Shown: positions 1 to 9,862, counted from the stretch's first letter. The stretch is 64,000 nt of DNA from Paenibacillus montanisoli (GCF_003268025.1 NZ_QLUW01000002.1:806001-870000); one strand, 5' to 3'. Made by a program: numbers and translations. Notes: generated from the sequence alone by a model not told the origin.

Positions 1-1
1 A

Positions 2-484
2 GTAATCGATGCCCAGTACCGAACTTTAGGTGCCGAAACGCTCGCTTTGCCGTTCAATCAAGTGTACCGCAGTCTGGAAAATGGCACCGTAGACGGAGAA
101 GAGAACAGCATCTCCAACATTTACTCCAAGAAGCTGTACCAGGTTCAAGACTATCTGACCTTGTCGAATCATAGCTATCTCGGTTACGGCGTGCTCATGA
201 ACAAAACGTTCTGGGATCAGCTGCCTCCGGAACTTCAGCGCGCGATTTCGGAAGCGATGGCAGAGACGACGATATGGGCCAACCGCAACGCTCGGATCAT
301 CAACCAAAAGCAGTGGCGCGAAATGCAGGCCGATTCAAACCTGCAGGTGTACGCATTGAGCAAGGATGATCAATCGCATTGGAGGCAGCTTCTGCAACCC
401 GTCTATGATGAGTTTAGTCCTGTGATCGGACGCGAGCTGATGAGCGATTTGGAGCGGCTGCAGTTGAAGTACGCGGGCAAATAA
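2..484 (+). CDS. TRAP transporter solute-binding protein, DctP family (3' part)
   Basis: This is the C-terminal part (about 160 residues) of an extracytoplasmic binding protein of the DctP type, which hands C4-dicarboxylates or other small acids to a TRAP membrane pair. The reading frame is open to the left edge, so the start lies outside the window. The sequence shows the family pattern GAETLALPFNQVY, then SLENGTVDGEEN, and the LTLSNHSYLGYGVLMN segment, which line the ligand pocket in DctP proteins. Its membrane partners DctQ/DctM are not in the window and may lie upstream. It ends just before a hairpin shared with the convergent antiporter gene. The family call is secure; the ligand cannot be told. 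Confidence 0.85.
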   Translation, partial: VIDAQYRTLGAETLALPFNQVYRSLENGTVDGEENSISNIYSKKLYQVQDYLTLSNHSYLGYGVLMNKTFWDQLPPELQRAISEAMAETTIWANRNARIINQKQWREMQADSNLQVYALSKDDQSHWRQLLQPVYDEFSPVIGRELMSDLERLQLKYAGK

Positions 485-492
485 ACAAAAAA

Positions 493-523
493 CAGGCTGT
501 ATCATTGACGCCGATACAGCCTG
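493..523. terminator. Bidirectional intrinsic terminator between TRAP protein and antiporter genes
   Basis: A perfect 11-bp inverted repeat, CAGGCTGTATC and its complement, encloses a 9-nt loop. On the minus strand it is followed by a T-rich tract (TGTTTTTTGTTT), so it mainly ends the antiporter transcript. It can also serve the convergent TRAP gene. Confidence 0.8.
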
Positions 524-535
524 CCTCTGATTCCG

Positions 536-1771
536 TTATGGCGTGTCATGTTCCTCTACCCCTAGCTTTCGAGCCATCCAAGCGGTTGAACTCGCTTGCA
601 GCAGTATTGTCAGCATAATCGCCATGAACGTAACCGATGCGATTACATCGGAATGGGCAACGCCCAGCCCGGTAAGCATGCCCGAAAGCGCTGCCGGTAT
701 GACCCCAGTCTCCCGAACCCAAACCATAAACAACATTTCGCGCAAGGACCACCGTGATTTACGGTCTGGAACGGCTGAAGCGAAAACGGTTGCGGGCCGC
801 GCAATAAACATCAACGCAAGAACGACAAGCAGGCTTTGCCACCAATAATCGACGAGTAAGTTGAAATCGACCTGACTCCCAAGCAAAATAAAGATGAGCA
901 TTCTCATAATAACGGTGATATTATCAGAAAAATGGATCATTTCCTGATGTTTTTCTTCCATATGCAGGCCAAAATCCGAAGAATTGCCCCATATCAGCCC
1001 AGCTACGAAGGTTGCCATAAAACCGCTAACGTGAATGATTTCGCCAATCAAATAGGCGCTTAAGGCAGTCAACATCATTGCAATCGTCGTATAATCGCGT
1101 AAAAAACCTATGCGCGTATGCGCGACCAAATAGCTAATGATGAATCCGACTATTAATCCGAGAACGATGCCGCCGACCGCAGTACGGATAAAATCCCAAG
1201 TAATTGTACCAACATCGAGTGCGGTCTCGCCTGTTGCGGCTGCAAGCAAAGCGAACGTTACGATCGAACCGGTCGCATCGTTGAACGCTGACTCGCTTTC
1301 GACCGTTTCCCGCACGCGTTCTCGAATCCTCACTTGCCGAAAGACCGGTATGATCGAAGCCGGATCTGTTGATGCAATCACTGCAGCTGCAAGCAGTGCA
1401 TACAACCAATCTATGCCAAACAGCCAACGAATCGCAGCCCCTACGACAGCAACCGTGATCAAAACTCCTGGAACGCTCATTAATCCGACGGTCCAACCGA
1501 CCTTCTTTAGGCCTTGCAGCTTAATATTACGTCCGCCATCGAACAAGATGATCGCCGACCCCGTTACGAGAATCAGCTGATTGGTAATCGAATTGCTTGA
1601 TTCGTTAATCCAATGCAGTCCTTGTCCCAGCAGCATGCCTGCTCCAATGAACAAAACAACATCCGGCAGTCCAAGACGGTTCGCGATAACCCCTGCGATC
1701 ATGCCGGCAGCCGCGATCAAGAGAAATAAGATGAAGATGTGATGGATCATTTCCGTCGTATTCGATTCCAT
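536..1771 (-). CDS. Cation/proton antiporter, CPA1 (NhaP-like) family
   Basis: A 411-residue integral membrane protein with about twelve hydrophobic segments, expected to exchange Na+ or K+ for H+ at the cytoplasmic membrane. The family landmarks are visible: an unwound-helix TDPASIIPVF segment near residue 135 and the ion-binding ESAFNDATGS segment near residue 160, with the conserved Asn-Asp pair. Its start lies 3 nt after the ktrA stop, so it is the last gene of a ktrB-ktrA-antiporter operon. That context suggests K+ or combined K+/Na+ and pH homeostasis. The C-terminus has no RCK domain of its own, so the KtrA subunit made next door could conceivably gate it; that is inference. Confidence 0.85.
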   Translation of the reverse strand: MESNTTEMIHHIFILFLLIAAAGMIAGVIANRLGLPDVVLFIGAGMLLGQGLHWINESSNSITNQLILVTGSAIILFDGGRNIKLQGLKKVGWTVGLMSVPGVLITVAVVGAAIRWLFGIDWLYALLAAAVIASTDPASIIPVFRQVRIRERVRETVESESAFNDATGSIVTFALLAAATGETALDVGTITWDFIRTAVGGIVLGLIVGFIISYLVAHTRIGFLRDYTTIAMMLTALSAYLIGEIIHVSGFMATFVAGLIWGNSSDFGLHMEEKHQEMIHFSDNITVIMRMLIFILLGSQVDFNLLVDYWWQSLLVVLALMFIARPATVFASAVPDRKSRWSLREMLFMVWVRETGVIPAALSGMLTGLGVAHSDVIASVTFMAIMLTILLQASSTAWMARKLGVEEHDTP

Positions 1772-1774
1772 ACG

Positions 1775-2437
1775 TCAGCGGATGACCTCTTTTTCGAATT
1801 CTTCAATTTGACCGTTCGTTCCAATGACAACAATGACGTCCTTCTCCGTCAGCACATCCGATGCGGATGGCGCGATTATGACGCCTTGAGGCTTATTGAT
1901 AGCAACAACGCTGCAGCCAAATCTTACGCGCAGATCAATATCCTGCAGCGATTTGCCGTTTAAGCGTTTCGGAACAGCCATTTCGGCAATCGTATAGTCT
2001 TTTGACAGCTCTATGTAATCAAGAAGGTTCGGTGATACCAATTGATTCGCAACCCTAATCCCCATATCGCGCTCTGGGTAAACAACCTGGTCTACTCCGA
2101 CTTTCTCCAGCACGCGCCCATGCAGTTCGCTCAAAGCCTTGGCAACGACTTTTTTCATCCCGCTGTCCTTTAGCAATATGGCGCTCATAATGCTGGCCTG
2201 AATATCATCGCCTATTGCTACGACTCCGCAATCAAAGTTGCGAATGCCAAGCGATCGCAGCGCTTCTTCGTCCGTGCAGTCTGCAACAACCACATGAGTC
2301 AGTACTTGGCTCATTTCTTGAACGACTTCATCATTCTTATCGATACCAAGCACTTCGTAACCTAGAGCTATTAGTTCTTTCGCCAGACTAGAGCCAAATC
2401 GTCCTAGCCCAACGACAACAAACTGCTGTTTTTTCAT
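1775..2437 (-). CDS. ktrA: Ktr potassium uptake system regulatory subunit KtrA/KtrC
   Basis: A 220-residue cytoplasmic protein made of an RCK_N Rossmann domain (GLGRFGSSLA nucleotide-binding loop near residue 10, acidic residue at the end of strand 2 in VLGIDK) and an RCK_C domain from about residue 135. In this family an octameric ring binds ATP/ADP and often c-di-AMP and gates the KtrB channel. The gene follows ktrB after 12 nt and precedes the antiporter by 3 nt. Start ATG at 2437 has an AGGAGGAAAA stretch just upstream. KtrA and KtrC cannot be told apart from sequence alone; adjacency to ktrB favours KtrA. Confidence 0.93.
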   Translation of the reverse strand: MKKQQFVVVGLGRFGSSLAKELIALGYEVLGIDKNDEVVQEMSQVLTHVVVADCTDEEALRSLGIRNFDCGVVAIGDDIQASIMSAILLKDSGMKKVVAKALSELHGRVLEKVGVDQVVYPERDMGIRVANQLVSPNLLDYIELSKDYTIAEMAVPKRLNGKSLQDIDLRVRFGCSVVAINKPQGVIIAPSASDVLTEKDVIVVIGTNGQIEEFEKEVIR

Positions 2438-2449
2438 AACGTTTTCCTC

Positions 2450-3802
2450 CTAGCCAATCGTAATTTTACCTTCCGGATAACGATATAATTCTTTTTCACT
2501 ACGCGGTCCAAGCGCGTAGGCAAGGGTTAACGGACCAAGTCTCCCGGCATACATCGTCAGACAAATCAAAATTTTTCCGATCGTAGTCAACTGAGGCGTA
2601 AGGCCGAGCGAAAGACCAACCGTTCCGAAAGCGGATGTCGTCTCGAACAATACCTTGATGAACGAGTGATCCTCTGTCGTGGCGAGGCACATCGTAACGA
2701 ATGTGACAAGCGCCAATGAAAGCATCGTAATCGTCAATGCTTTGAAAATCCGTTCTCGGGCCAGCCGCATCTTAAACATGACAATATCGTCCTTTCCGCG
2801 GATCATGGCAGCGACTGCCCCTATCAATGTCGCGAAAGTCGTTGTTTTTATCCCGCCGCCCGTTGATCCTGGCGAAGCACCGATAAACATGAGCAGGATA
2901 ATGAAGAACTGCGTCGCTTGGCGCAGCGCTGCCAAATCGACCGTATTTGGACCTGCCGTTCTCGGTGCCACAGACTGGAAGAGGGAGGCCCATATCTTTC
3001 CTGACCAGCTTAATTCACCCAGCGTGTTCATATTAGTAAATTCAAATATGAAAATAACGATCGTCCCAACCGCGAGCAAGATTCCCGTCATGGACAAAAC
3101 GACTTTTGAGTGAAGTGAAAGCCTTTTGCGCGCGCGGTATTCAATGATGTCGGACATCACGATAAACCCTATTCCTCCGAATATAATCAGCAGCATGGCT
3201 ACCGTATTGATGATCGGATCATTAACGTAGTCTGTAAAACTGACGAAAGGAACCCCGAACGATCCGAATAAATCGAAGCCTGCATTGTTGAACATGGAAA
3301 CCGCATGCCATGCACCGAAGTAAATGGCCTTTCCAAGCGGCATATCGAATGACCAACGGATTGCAAACAGAATCGCTCCCGCAAGCTCGATTGTGATTGA
3401 GTACAACAGAACTTTGCGTATCAGTCTGACGATGCCTTCTATGTTCGTTTGGTTCATTGCTTCCTGGAGAATGAGTCGTTCTCTGAGCGATATTCGTTTA
3501 CGAAGTACGATGGCAAATAAGGTCGACATCGTCATGAATCCAAGCCCGCCAACCTGAATTAGACAGATGATGATCACTTGTCCCGCTACGGACCAATGGC
3601 TGCCGCTGTCGACCGTAACAAGACCCGTTACGCAAGTCGCTGAAGTTGCCGTAAATACGGCATCGATAAAAGGCGTAGTCGTTCCATCGCTGGAGGCGAA
3701 TGGCAGTGTAAGTAAAAAGCCGCCCAAAAGGATGATCAATGCAAAGCCTGTTGCCAGAACACGCGGAGGTGGCCAGTGGGATATACGAAAAAATTTAAGC
3801 AT
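2450..3802 (-). CDS. ktrB: Ktr potassium uptake system membrane subunit
   Basis: A 450-residue TrkH/KtrB-type K+ translocating subunit. Four pore repeats are visible, each with its filter glycine: SATCVTGLVTVDSG, MFNNAGFDLFG, SVAPRTAGPNT and FETTSAFGTVGLSLG. The frame stays open upstream to about 4012, but I place the start at 3802 because GAGGTG lies 8 nt before this ATG, the protein then has the usual length, and the upstream residues look unlike any KtrB. It heads the operon with ktrA and a cation antiporter. The unexplained leader upstream may carry regulation; I see no convincing c-di-AMP (ydaO) aptamer in it. Confidence 0.93.
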   Translation of the reverse strand: MLKFFRISHWPPPRVLATGFALIILLGGFLLTLPFASSDGTTTPFIDAVFTATSATCVTGLVTVDSGSHWSVAGQVIIICLIQVGGLGFMTMSTLFAIVLRKRISLRERLILQEAMNQTNIEGIVRLIRKVLLYSITIELAGAILFAIRWSFDMPLGKAIYFGAWHAVSMFNNAGFDLFGSFGVPFVSFTDYVNDPIINTVAMLLIIFGGIGFIVMSDIIEYRARKRLSLHSKVVLSMTGILLAVGTIVIFIFEFTNMNTLGELSWSGKIWASLFQSVAPRTAGPNTVDLAALRQATQFFIILLMFIGASPGSTGGGIKTTTFATLIGAVAAMIRGKDDIVMFKMRLARERIFKALTITMLSLALVTFVTMCLATTEDHSFIKVLFETTSAFGTVGLSLGLTPQLTTIGKILICLTMYAGRLGPLTLAYALGPRSEKELYRYPEGKITIG

Positions 3803-3977
3803 GCTTCGGGCACCTCTTCTCTTCTTAATAATGTCACAATTAATACTTTCTTTAGTTGTTAATCTGTTCCTGCATCCCATATGGTTCCCCCTGTATGAAA
3901 CGGAATACATTGCAATACTTTTGGAGGTATCCAGCTCCTTAACAGCCTCACTGCCTAGTGGTTTGGTCACCACAAAA

Positions 3978-4012
3978 TAAAAAAACCACTTACTCATTAG
4001 TAAGCGGTTCAC
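3978..4012 (-). terminator. Second hairpin terminator upstream of ktrB
   Basis: Reading the minus strand, AACCGCTTACT, a 4-nt loop and AGTAAGTGGTT form an 11-bp stem with one G-U pair, followed by seven T. It stands 30 nt after the terminator of the aldo/keto reductase gene and about 175 nt before the ktrB start. It may be a backup terminator or the terminator of a leader RNA. Confidence 0.75.
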
Positions 4013-4050
4013 ATAACTAATTAATTTATTCGTCCTCCTAATAAAAAACC

Positions 4051-4074
4051 GGGGCTCGTCTTTCGACTAGCCCC
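4051..4074 (-). terminator. Intrinsic terminator of the aldo/keto reductase gene (repeat copy 1)
   Basis: GGGGCTAGTC-GAAA-GACGAGCCCC on the minus strand forms a GAAA tetraloop hairpin followed by CGGTTTTTT. Almost the same hairpin with its flanks recurs at 17749-17772, with a single base difference in the stem. Confidence 0.85.
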
Positions 4075-4097
4075 TTTCTAAAAGTAAGATGATCCGT

Positions 4098-5027
<930 letters not shown>

Positions 5028-5114
5028 CTAATCCTCTCACTGCCGCTTAAATTTCGATTGATTATGACCTATATAATTGAAACTATTTAAGAATGCCGGA
5101 ACGAGGAAGATCAA

Positions 5115-6008
5115 ATGTCAGAAATTATTACTACAAAGCAGCAGGAGCTCGGCAAAATTATTGAACAATATTCAGAAGGGGAAGGCGTTTTTAAAACCGC
5201 CATTCCGTCCCTATACTTCATGCGTCTGTCTAATACGAGTGAATCAAGCCATGGAGTATACAAGCCCTCCTTTTGTATGGTCGTGCAAGGGGCGAAGGAA
5301 GTTTGGTTAGGACAGGATCGATTTCGGTATAGTCCTTCCGATTACCTTGTTTCATCCGTACATTTGCCGGTTATTACCCAAGTCACTGAAGCCACTCCCG
5401 ATGTACCCTACTTGGGTCTCAGGCTTGAATTTTCATCGAGTCAAGTTTTAAAGGTTTTAAATGACTCAGAACTTCGAGAACTTCCGAAAGAAAACTCTAA
5501 GAGAGCTATGTTTGTTAGCCATATTGAATCGTCATTAATGGATGCGGTAATCAGGTTAGCTCATTTATTAGATAATCCAAACGATATTCCTGTACTTGCT
5601 CCACTATATACGGAGGAAATTATTTATAGGGTGCTGCAGGGTAAGAATGGGAATATTTTAAGAGGAATCGTAATGGGAGAAAGCGCAATCCACCAAATTA
5701 GAGATGTTATTGAGCATATCGTAAATAGATACGATCGTTCATTTCGGATCGAGGAGCTTGCAGAATTAGCAAATATGAGTGTTTCATCATTTCATCGCCA
5801 CTTTAAAGAAGTAACGGCCTTGAGTCCTATCCAGTTTCAAAAACAAATGCGACTTCAGGAAGCCCGGCGCCTTTTATTAACCGAGTCATTAGATGCAACT
5901 GATGTTGCGTATCGAGTAGGCTATGAGAGTACTTCCCAATTCAGCCGTGAATATTCCCGAATGTTTGGCTTCCCGCCTATTCTAGATATTAAGCGCCTAA
6001 AAGCATAA
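5115..6008 (+). CDS. AraC family transcriptional regulator
   Basis: A 297-residue regulator with an N-terminal AraC_N sensory domain (residues about 25-180, with the FCMVVQGAKEVWLG strand segment) and two C-terminal helix-turn-helix motifs (about 200-295; LAELANMSVSSFHRHFKEVT, then DVAYRVGYESTSQFSREYSRMFG). GAGGAA lies about 8 nt before the ATG. It is transcribed away from the aldo/keto reductase, the usual arrangement in which such regulators activate the neighbouring reductase. It ends before a strong hairpin that it shares with the convergent TetR gene. The effector is unknown. Confidence 0.9.
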   Translation: MSEIITTKQQELGKIIEQYSEGEGVFKTAIPSLYFMRLSNTSESSHGVYKPSFCMVVQGAKEVWLGQDRFRYSPSDYLVSSVHLPVITQVTEATPDVPYLGLRLEFSSSQVLKVLNDSELRELPKENSKRAMFVSHIESSLMDAVIRLAHLLDNPNDIPVLAPLYTEEIIYRVLQGKNGNILRGIVMGESAIHQIRDVIEHIVNRYDRSFRIEELAELANMSVSSFHRHFKEVTALSPIQFQKQMRLQEARRLLLTESLDATDVAYRVGYESTSQFSREYSRMFGFPPILDIKRLKA

Positions 6009-6022
6009 ACGATCTTCAATTA

Positions 6023-6053
6023 GTTAAAGGCAAGCCATTGGCTTGCCTTTAAC
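6023..6053. terminator. Bidirectional hairpin terminator between AraC and TetR genes
   Basis: A perfect 14-bp inverted repeat (GTTAAAGGCAAGCC, 3-nt loop, complement) lies between two convergent genes. The T tract is short on both strands, so efficiency is uncertain. Confidence 0.7.
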
Positions 6054-6063
6054 AGGCAGACGA

Positions 6064-6612
6064 TTACAAACTTCTACCCAGCAAAACCCCGACTTGTTTA
6101 GCCATCTCTTTGGCCGAATAGGGCATTCCATTCTTGATCCACCATTCAATTACGCCTACGTAAGCAGTCCCCGCGTACTGCAGCATGACATCGTCAATTA
6201 ACCCCGTATTTCTCCCGCTCTCTCTGTCGATCTCTCCTTTGAAGCCTTCCATAAATGAAGCAAGGAGCCGGGTTCTGAAAGATGACGGAGCCTCTTTGCT
6301 CGCTAACATGGTTGAATAAAACAAGTAATTTTTCTCGAAGAATTCAAAGTAAGGCACAAGTGCATCCTTCCAATCCATCTCGCAAGCCCATTCATTCATC
6401 TCTCCCAGCTCGTTTAGGTGAGCTTCTATGAGTTTATCCAGTAAATCATATTTGTCCTGGTAATGAAGATATATGGTTCCACGATTTACGTTTGCGCGGT
6501 CAGCCAGATCCTGAATGGTTATATCATCGAAATTTTTTTCTGTCATAAGCTCAATAACCGCTTTTTTCAAGGCTTCCTGCGTTTTAAGAATTCTCCGATC
6601 CATTTTAGCCAC
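6064..6612 (-). CDS. TetR family transcriptional regulator
   Basis: A 182-residue repressor. The N-terminal helix-turn-helix (residues about 10-55: FDDITIQDLADRANVNRGT, then YLHYQDKYDLL) is canonical TetR; the rest is a helical ligand-binding domain. The start is either GTG at 6612 or ATG at 6603; neither has a strong ribosome site. It is divergent from the adh-MFS-cupin cassette, and two palindromes in the 185-bp gap (6658-6677 and 6731-6748) are its probable operators. It probably represses both itself and the cassette until an aldehyde, alcohol or drug is bound; the ligand is inference. Confidence 0.9.
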   Translation of the reverse strand: MAKMDRRILKTQEALKKAVIELMTEKNFDDITIQDLADRANVNRGTIYLHYQDKYDLLDKLIEAHLNELGEMNEWACEMDWKDALVPYFEFFEKNYLFYSTMLASKEAPSSFRTRLLASFMEGFKGEIDRESGRNTGLIDDVMLQYAGTAYVGVIEWWIKNGMPYSAKEMAKQVGVLLGRSL

Positions 6613-6657
6613 CGTACACCCACCAAACTTTCTAAGATAATTAACATTTTTATCGAT

Positions 6658-6677
6658 TGTGTTGATATATCAACACA
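6658..6677. promoter_or_regulatory. Probable TetR operator 1
   Basis: TGTGTTGATATATCAACACA is a perfect 20-bp palindrome between the divergent TetR gene and the adh cassette, as expected for a TetR dimer site. It is close enough to the TetR start to control its promoter. Confidence 0.75.
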
Positions 6678-6694
6678 TCCCGTTTCTTTAACCA

Positions 6695-6724
6695 TTGAGT
6701 TTTCGCACCTGAATATATAATAAT
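6695..6724 (+). promoter_or_regulatory. Probable promoter of the adh cassette
   Basis: TTGAGT at 6695-6700 and an A/T-rich -10 region (TATAAT at 6716, or AATAAT at 6719, giving 15- or 18-nt spacers) lie between the two palindromic operators. Binding at operator 2 would cover the start region. Confidence 0.5.
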
Positions 6725-6730
6725 AGACAC

Positions 6731-6748
6731 GTGTTGATTAATCAAATC
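6731..6748. promoter_or_regulatory. Probable TetR operator 2
   Basis: GTGTTGATTAATCAAATC contains the perfect palindrome TTGATTAATCAA (6734-6745) and shares the TGTTGAT half-site of operator 1. It sits just downstream of the predicted -10 region of the adh cassette. Confidence 0.65.
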
Positions 6749-6796
6749 GATTTGGTTAAACGTAACGGATCTAATATGGAAAAGGAGACTATGTTC

Positions 6797-7846
6797 ATGT
6801 GTAAAACCCGCGTATTAAGTGTTCCCGCCGCCAAAGCGCCATTTGAGAAGACTACGATTGAAAGACGGCCATTACGGCCTGATGACGTCTCGATCGATAT
6901 TAAGTTTAGCGGCATTTGTCATTCCGATATTCATAGCGCGCATGGAGATTGGGCCGGCGGGATATTTCCGATGGTGCCCGGTCATGAAATCGCCGGGATC
7001 GTAGCCGCGGTAGGCGAGAGCGTTACTAAGTTTACTGTAGGCGATCGAGTTGGCGTAGGTTGTTATGTAGACTCTTGCGGAGAATGCGAATACTGCCTCC
7101 GGGGAGAAGAACAGCATTGTGTCAAAGGCTTTGTAGCCACATATAACTCTTTGGATTACGACGGCAATCCAACCTATGGCGGTTACAGCCAGAACATTGT
7201 TGTAACTGAACGATTCGTCGTGCATATCCCGGATGGGATGGAGTTGAATGTAGCCAGCCCGCTATTATGCGCAGGAATCACCACTTATTCCCCGTTGAAA
7301 CGATGGAATGCCGGTCCAGGAAAAAAAGTGGCGATACTAGGCATGGGTGGTCTTGGTCATATTGCTATTCAGTTTGCGCATGCGATGGGTGCGGAAGTAA
7401 CCGTCTTAAGCCGGGCAAAAGATAAAGAAAACGAAGCGTTGCGTTTCGGAGCAGATCATTACTATTCCACGATTGAACCTGATACGTTTAAAACGCTGGC
7501 AGGCTGCTTCGACCTGATTCTAAACACCGTGTCCGCCAATATCGACGTTGATTTATATTTATCGCTGCTGCGCGTAGACGGAACGCTTGTTAATGTCGGC
7601 GCGCCAGCTGATCCAAGCCAATATAACGTATTCTCCTTAATCATGAGCCGCCGCAGTATTGCGGGTTCCTTAGTAGGCGGACTTCCCGAAACACAAGAAA
7701 TGCTTGATTTTGCGGCAGAGCATGGCATTGCTCCTCAAATCGAATTGATCCGTGCCGAGCAAGTAGACGAAGCGTACGAGCGAATTTTGCGCAGTGACGT
7801 GCGTTACCGGTTCGTGATCGACATATCTACTTTAGAGAGCGAATGA
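6797..7846 (+). CDS. Zinc-dependent alcohol dehydrogenase (YahK-like, NAD(P)-dependent)
   Basis: A 349-residue medium-chain dehydrogenase for primary alcohols and aldehydes. Catalytic zinc ligands are Cys41 (SGICHSD), His63 (PGHE) and Cys158; the structural zinc site is Cys94, Cys97, Cys100 and Cys108 ([15 protein letters not shown]). The Rossmann motif [13 protein letters not shown] follows. I choose ATG 6797 because AGGAG lies 9 nt before it; the ATG at 6791 is only 3 nt from it. It is the first gene of a four-gene cassette and overlaps the MFS gene by 4 nt. Control by the divergent TetR is likely. The overall pattern matches cinnamyl-alcohol-dehydrogenase-like aldehyde reductases. Confidence 0.93.
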   Translation: MCKTRVLSVPAAKAPFEKTTIERRPLRPDDVSIDIKFSGICHSDIHSAHGDWAGGIFPMVPGHEIAGIVAAVGESVTKFTVGDRVGVGCYVDSCGECEYCLRGEEQHCVKGFVATYNSLDYDGNPTYGGYSQNIVVTERFVVHIPDGMELNVASPLLCAGITTYSPLKRWNAGPGKKVAILGMGGLGHIAIQFAHAMGAEVTVLSRAKDKENEALRFGADHYYSTIEPDTFKTLAGCFDLILNTVSANIDVDLYLSLLRVDGTLVNVGAPADPSQYNVFSLIMSRRSIAGSLVGGLPETQEMLDFAAEHGIAPQIELIRAEQVDEAYERILRSDVRYRFVIDISTLESE

Positions 7847-9066
7847 AAGATAAACTTATTGATCATTCGCTTCGTTTGGCTCTGATTCTAGCCGCGTTTT
7901 CCGCTTTGGGGCCGTTTACGGTTGATATGTATCTCGCATCGCTGCCGCAGATCATGGATGATTTCGGAACGAACGCCTCATGGATTCAAGCGAGTTTAAC
8001 CGCAAGTCTGCTCGGATTAGGTTTGGGTCAACTGATTATGGGTCCTTTAAGCGATCGTTACGGGCGACGCAAGCCATTACTGATCGCCATGATCCTGTAT
8101 ATTGTAGCATCGGTCGGTTGTGCTATAGCTCAGGAAATAGGATTCTTCATCATTTTACGGTTCATTCAAGGTGTTGCCGCCTCAGCCGGACTCGTAATTT
8201 CCCGTGCGATTGCCCGCGATCGGTATAGCGGAGTTGAAATGACGAAGTTCATCTCTTTACTCACGACGATCAGTAATGCGGCGCCGTTAATTTCGCCGAA
8301 TGCCGGGAGTGCCGTCACATCTTTTAGCTCGTGGGCTGGCGTGTTTGTTTTTTTGGGCTTGTTGGGAATGTTATTGACGGCAATTACAAAATGGGGATTA
8401 AACGAAAGTTTATCTCAAACTCATCGCGTCCAAGGCGGCTTTATGATCGTAACAAAGAACTATAAACGATTGTTTCGCGATCGAAATTTTATGGGATACG
8501 CCCTTGTCAATGGATTATTGTTTGCCGGCGTATTCGCGTTTGTTGCAGGCACCCCGTTTATTTATCAGAACATGTTCGGTGTGTCGCCGCAGCTATTTTC
8601 GCTCCTGTTCGCAATGAATGGTCTTGCTATCATGGCTGGATCGCAAATTGTCACAAAGGCAACAGGACGGTTCAGTGACCATCATATTTTACGAGTTGGA
8701 TTAACTCTAACCTTTTTTTCCACTTTGGCGATCTTGACGGCAGTCCTCTCGAAAGGGTCTTTAACGGCGATAGTTCTTTCTACCTTCTTATTTGCTGCAT
8801 CCATCGGCATCATTGGACCAGTTTCAGTAACATTAGCGATGGAATCGCATGGGCAAATTGCAGGCAGCGCATCAGCCGTGCTCGGCACCCTTCAATTCGC
8901 GCTAGGGGCCATTTCTTCTCCACTTGTGGGGATCGCAGGCGAAAATTCAGCGATCCCTTTCGGAATCGTAATCTTCGCAACCAGCTTAATTGCCATCGGT
9001 TCTTATATGGTGCTTATTCGGAATGGGGAGCTAGTAAGTGAAGGCCAAAAAAACGCGGAAACATAA
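7843..9066 (+). CDS. Bcr/CflA family multidrug efflux MFS transporter
   Basis: A 407-residue membrane protein with twelve predicted helices, expected to export drugs or toxic metabolites with proton antiport. Family marks are [13 protein letters not shown] in helix 1, the motif-A loop [14 protein letters not shown] between helices 2 and 3, and [21 protein letters not shown] (helix 4 and motif B region). It overlaps the adh stop by ATGA, so the two are translationally coupled. The pairing with a dehydrogenase and a TetR repressor points to detoxification of a reactive compound. Confidence 0.9.
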   Translation: MKDKLIDHSLRLALILAAFSALGPFTVDMYLASLPQIMDDFGTNASWIQASLTASLLGLGLGQLIMGPLSDRYGRRKPLLIAMILYIVASVGCAIAQEIGFFIILRFIQGVAASAGLVISRAIARDRYSGVEMTKFISLLTTISNAAPLISPNAGSAVTSFSSWAGVFVFLGLLGMLLTAITKWGLNESLSQTHRVQGGFMIVTKNYKRLFRDRNFMGYALVNGLLFAGVFAFVAGTPFIYQNMFGVSPQLFSLLFAMNGLAIMAGSQIVTKATGRFSDHHILRVGLTLTFFSTLAILTAVLSKGSLTAIVLSTFLFAASIGIIGPVSVTLAMESHGQIAGSASAVLGTLQFALGAISSPLVGIAGENSAIPFGIVIFATSLIAIGSYMVLIRNGELVSEGQKNAET

Positions 9067-9095
9067 ATGTGTAAGTCTATTGGAGGGATACAAGC

Positions 9096-9497
9096 ATGGA
9101 AATCAGAAGAGTTGGAACACAGCCCTCAGGCAAAGGGCCATCTGAGTATTTTACGGGAACGGTTCGCATCGATCCGTTAATTGAAGCGGCCGAACCAGCG
9201 CGCGTAGCTGCAGCCAGCGTTACTTTCGAGCCGGGGGCAAGGACAGCGTGGCATACTCACCCATTGGGACAAACGCTGATCGTAACCGCAGGTAAAGGGA
9301 GGGTCCAACGTTTGGGCGGTCAGATCGAGGAAATCAGTCCAGGGGACGTAGTTTGGTTCCCGCCAGGCGAGAAACATTGGCATGGAGCATCACCGACGAC
9401 AGCCATGACCCATATCGCCATTCAAGAACGCTATGACGGAAAAGCGGTTGAATGGCTAGAGAAAGTCAGCGATGATCAATACATGCCAAAGGAATGA
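9096..9497 (+). CDS. Small single-domain cupin protein
   Basis: A 133-residue cupin barrel. Motif 1 is seen in [22 protein letters not shown] (two metal-binding His) and motif 2 in [19 protein letters not shown] (further His). Such carboxymuconolactone/mandelonitrile-lyase-like cupins bind Mn or Fe and are often found next to aldehyde-detoxification genes; no specific reaction can be assigned. GGAGG lies 9 nt before the ATG. The gene starts 29 nt after the MFS transporter and overlaps the next small ORF by 4 nt, so it belongs to the TetR-controlled cassette. Confidence 0.88.
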   Translation: MEIRRVGTQPSGKGPSEYFTGTVRIDPLIEAAEPARVAAASVTFEPGARTAWHTHPLGQTLIVTAGKGRVQRLGGQIEEISPGDVVWFPPGEKHWHGASPTTAMTHIAIQERYDGKAVEWLEKVSDDQYMPKE

Positions 9498-9751
9498 GTG
9501 GTGGTACTCTTATGAGCTGTAACGCTGCGGAAGGCGATGCGCTTTTGGTCTCCAATCAAGTCGTCAGAAGCTTCGTGGATGAGGTGCTAGTTAAGGGTGA
9601 GAAGGTGATTCGCATCCATACGGCATGGCAGTTAAAGAACGGTTCAATATTGCTGTATGAATACTCTTCCAGAAACAATCCATCAAGCAGTTTTACCATT
9701 CATGACAACCTAGATCATTACGAGGAATTATTTAAACAGATCCGTGGATGA
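9494..9751 (+). CDS. Small protein of unknown function (85 aa)
   Basis: Not recognised. The frame overlaps the cupin stop by ATGA, which supports translation by coupling; a second ATG at residue 7 is possible. The product is acidic and soluble, with no signal peptide, membrane segment or cysteine cluster (one Cys near the N-terminus). The central stretch [24 protein letters not shown] looks like a compact alpha/beta fold. A strong terminator follows. As the last gene of the adh cassette it probably has an accessory role there. Confidence 0.6.
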   Translation: MSGGTLMSCNAAEGDALLVSNQVVRSFVDEVLVKGEKVIRIHTAWQLKNGSILLYEYSSRNNPSSSFTIHDNLDHYEELFKQIRG

Positions 9752-9773
9752 TGCGGTAACTGTATCGTAAAAA

Positions 9774-9818
9774 AATGCCGCATGAATGCTTACATTCATG
9801 ACGGCATTTTTGTTTTTA
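9774..9818. terminator. Terminator of the adh cassette and of the convergent binding-protein gene
   Basis: AATGCCG-C-ATGAATG, loop, ATTCATGA-CGGCATT forms a long hairpin. It is followed by TTTTTGTTTTT on the plus strand and flanked by an A-run that gives T on the minus strand. Confidence 0.88.
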
Positions 9819-9862
9819 GAAGCAATCAACGAAGCCTGACTCCTTCATGGTTTGAGCAGCAC

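Noticed and set aside
3803..4012. c-di-AMP (ydaO) riboswitch upstream of ktrB
   Set aside because: Expected by analogy, but the conserved blocks of this riboswitch are not present in the leader.
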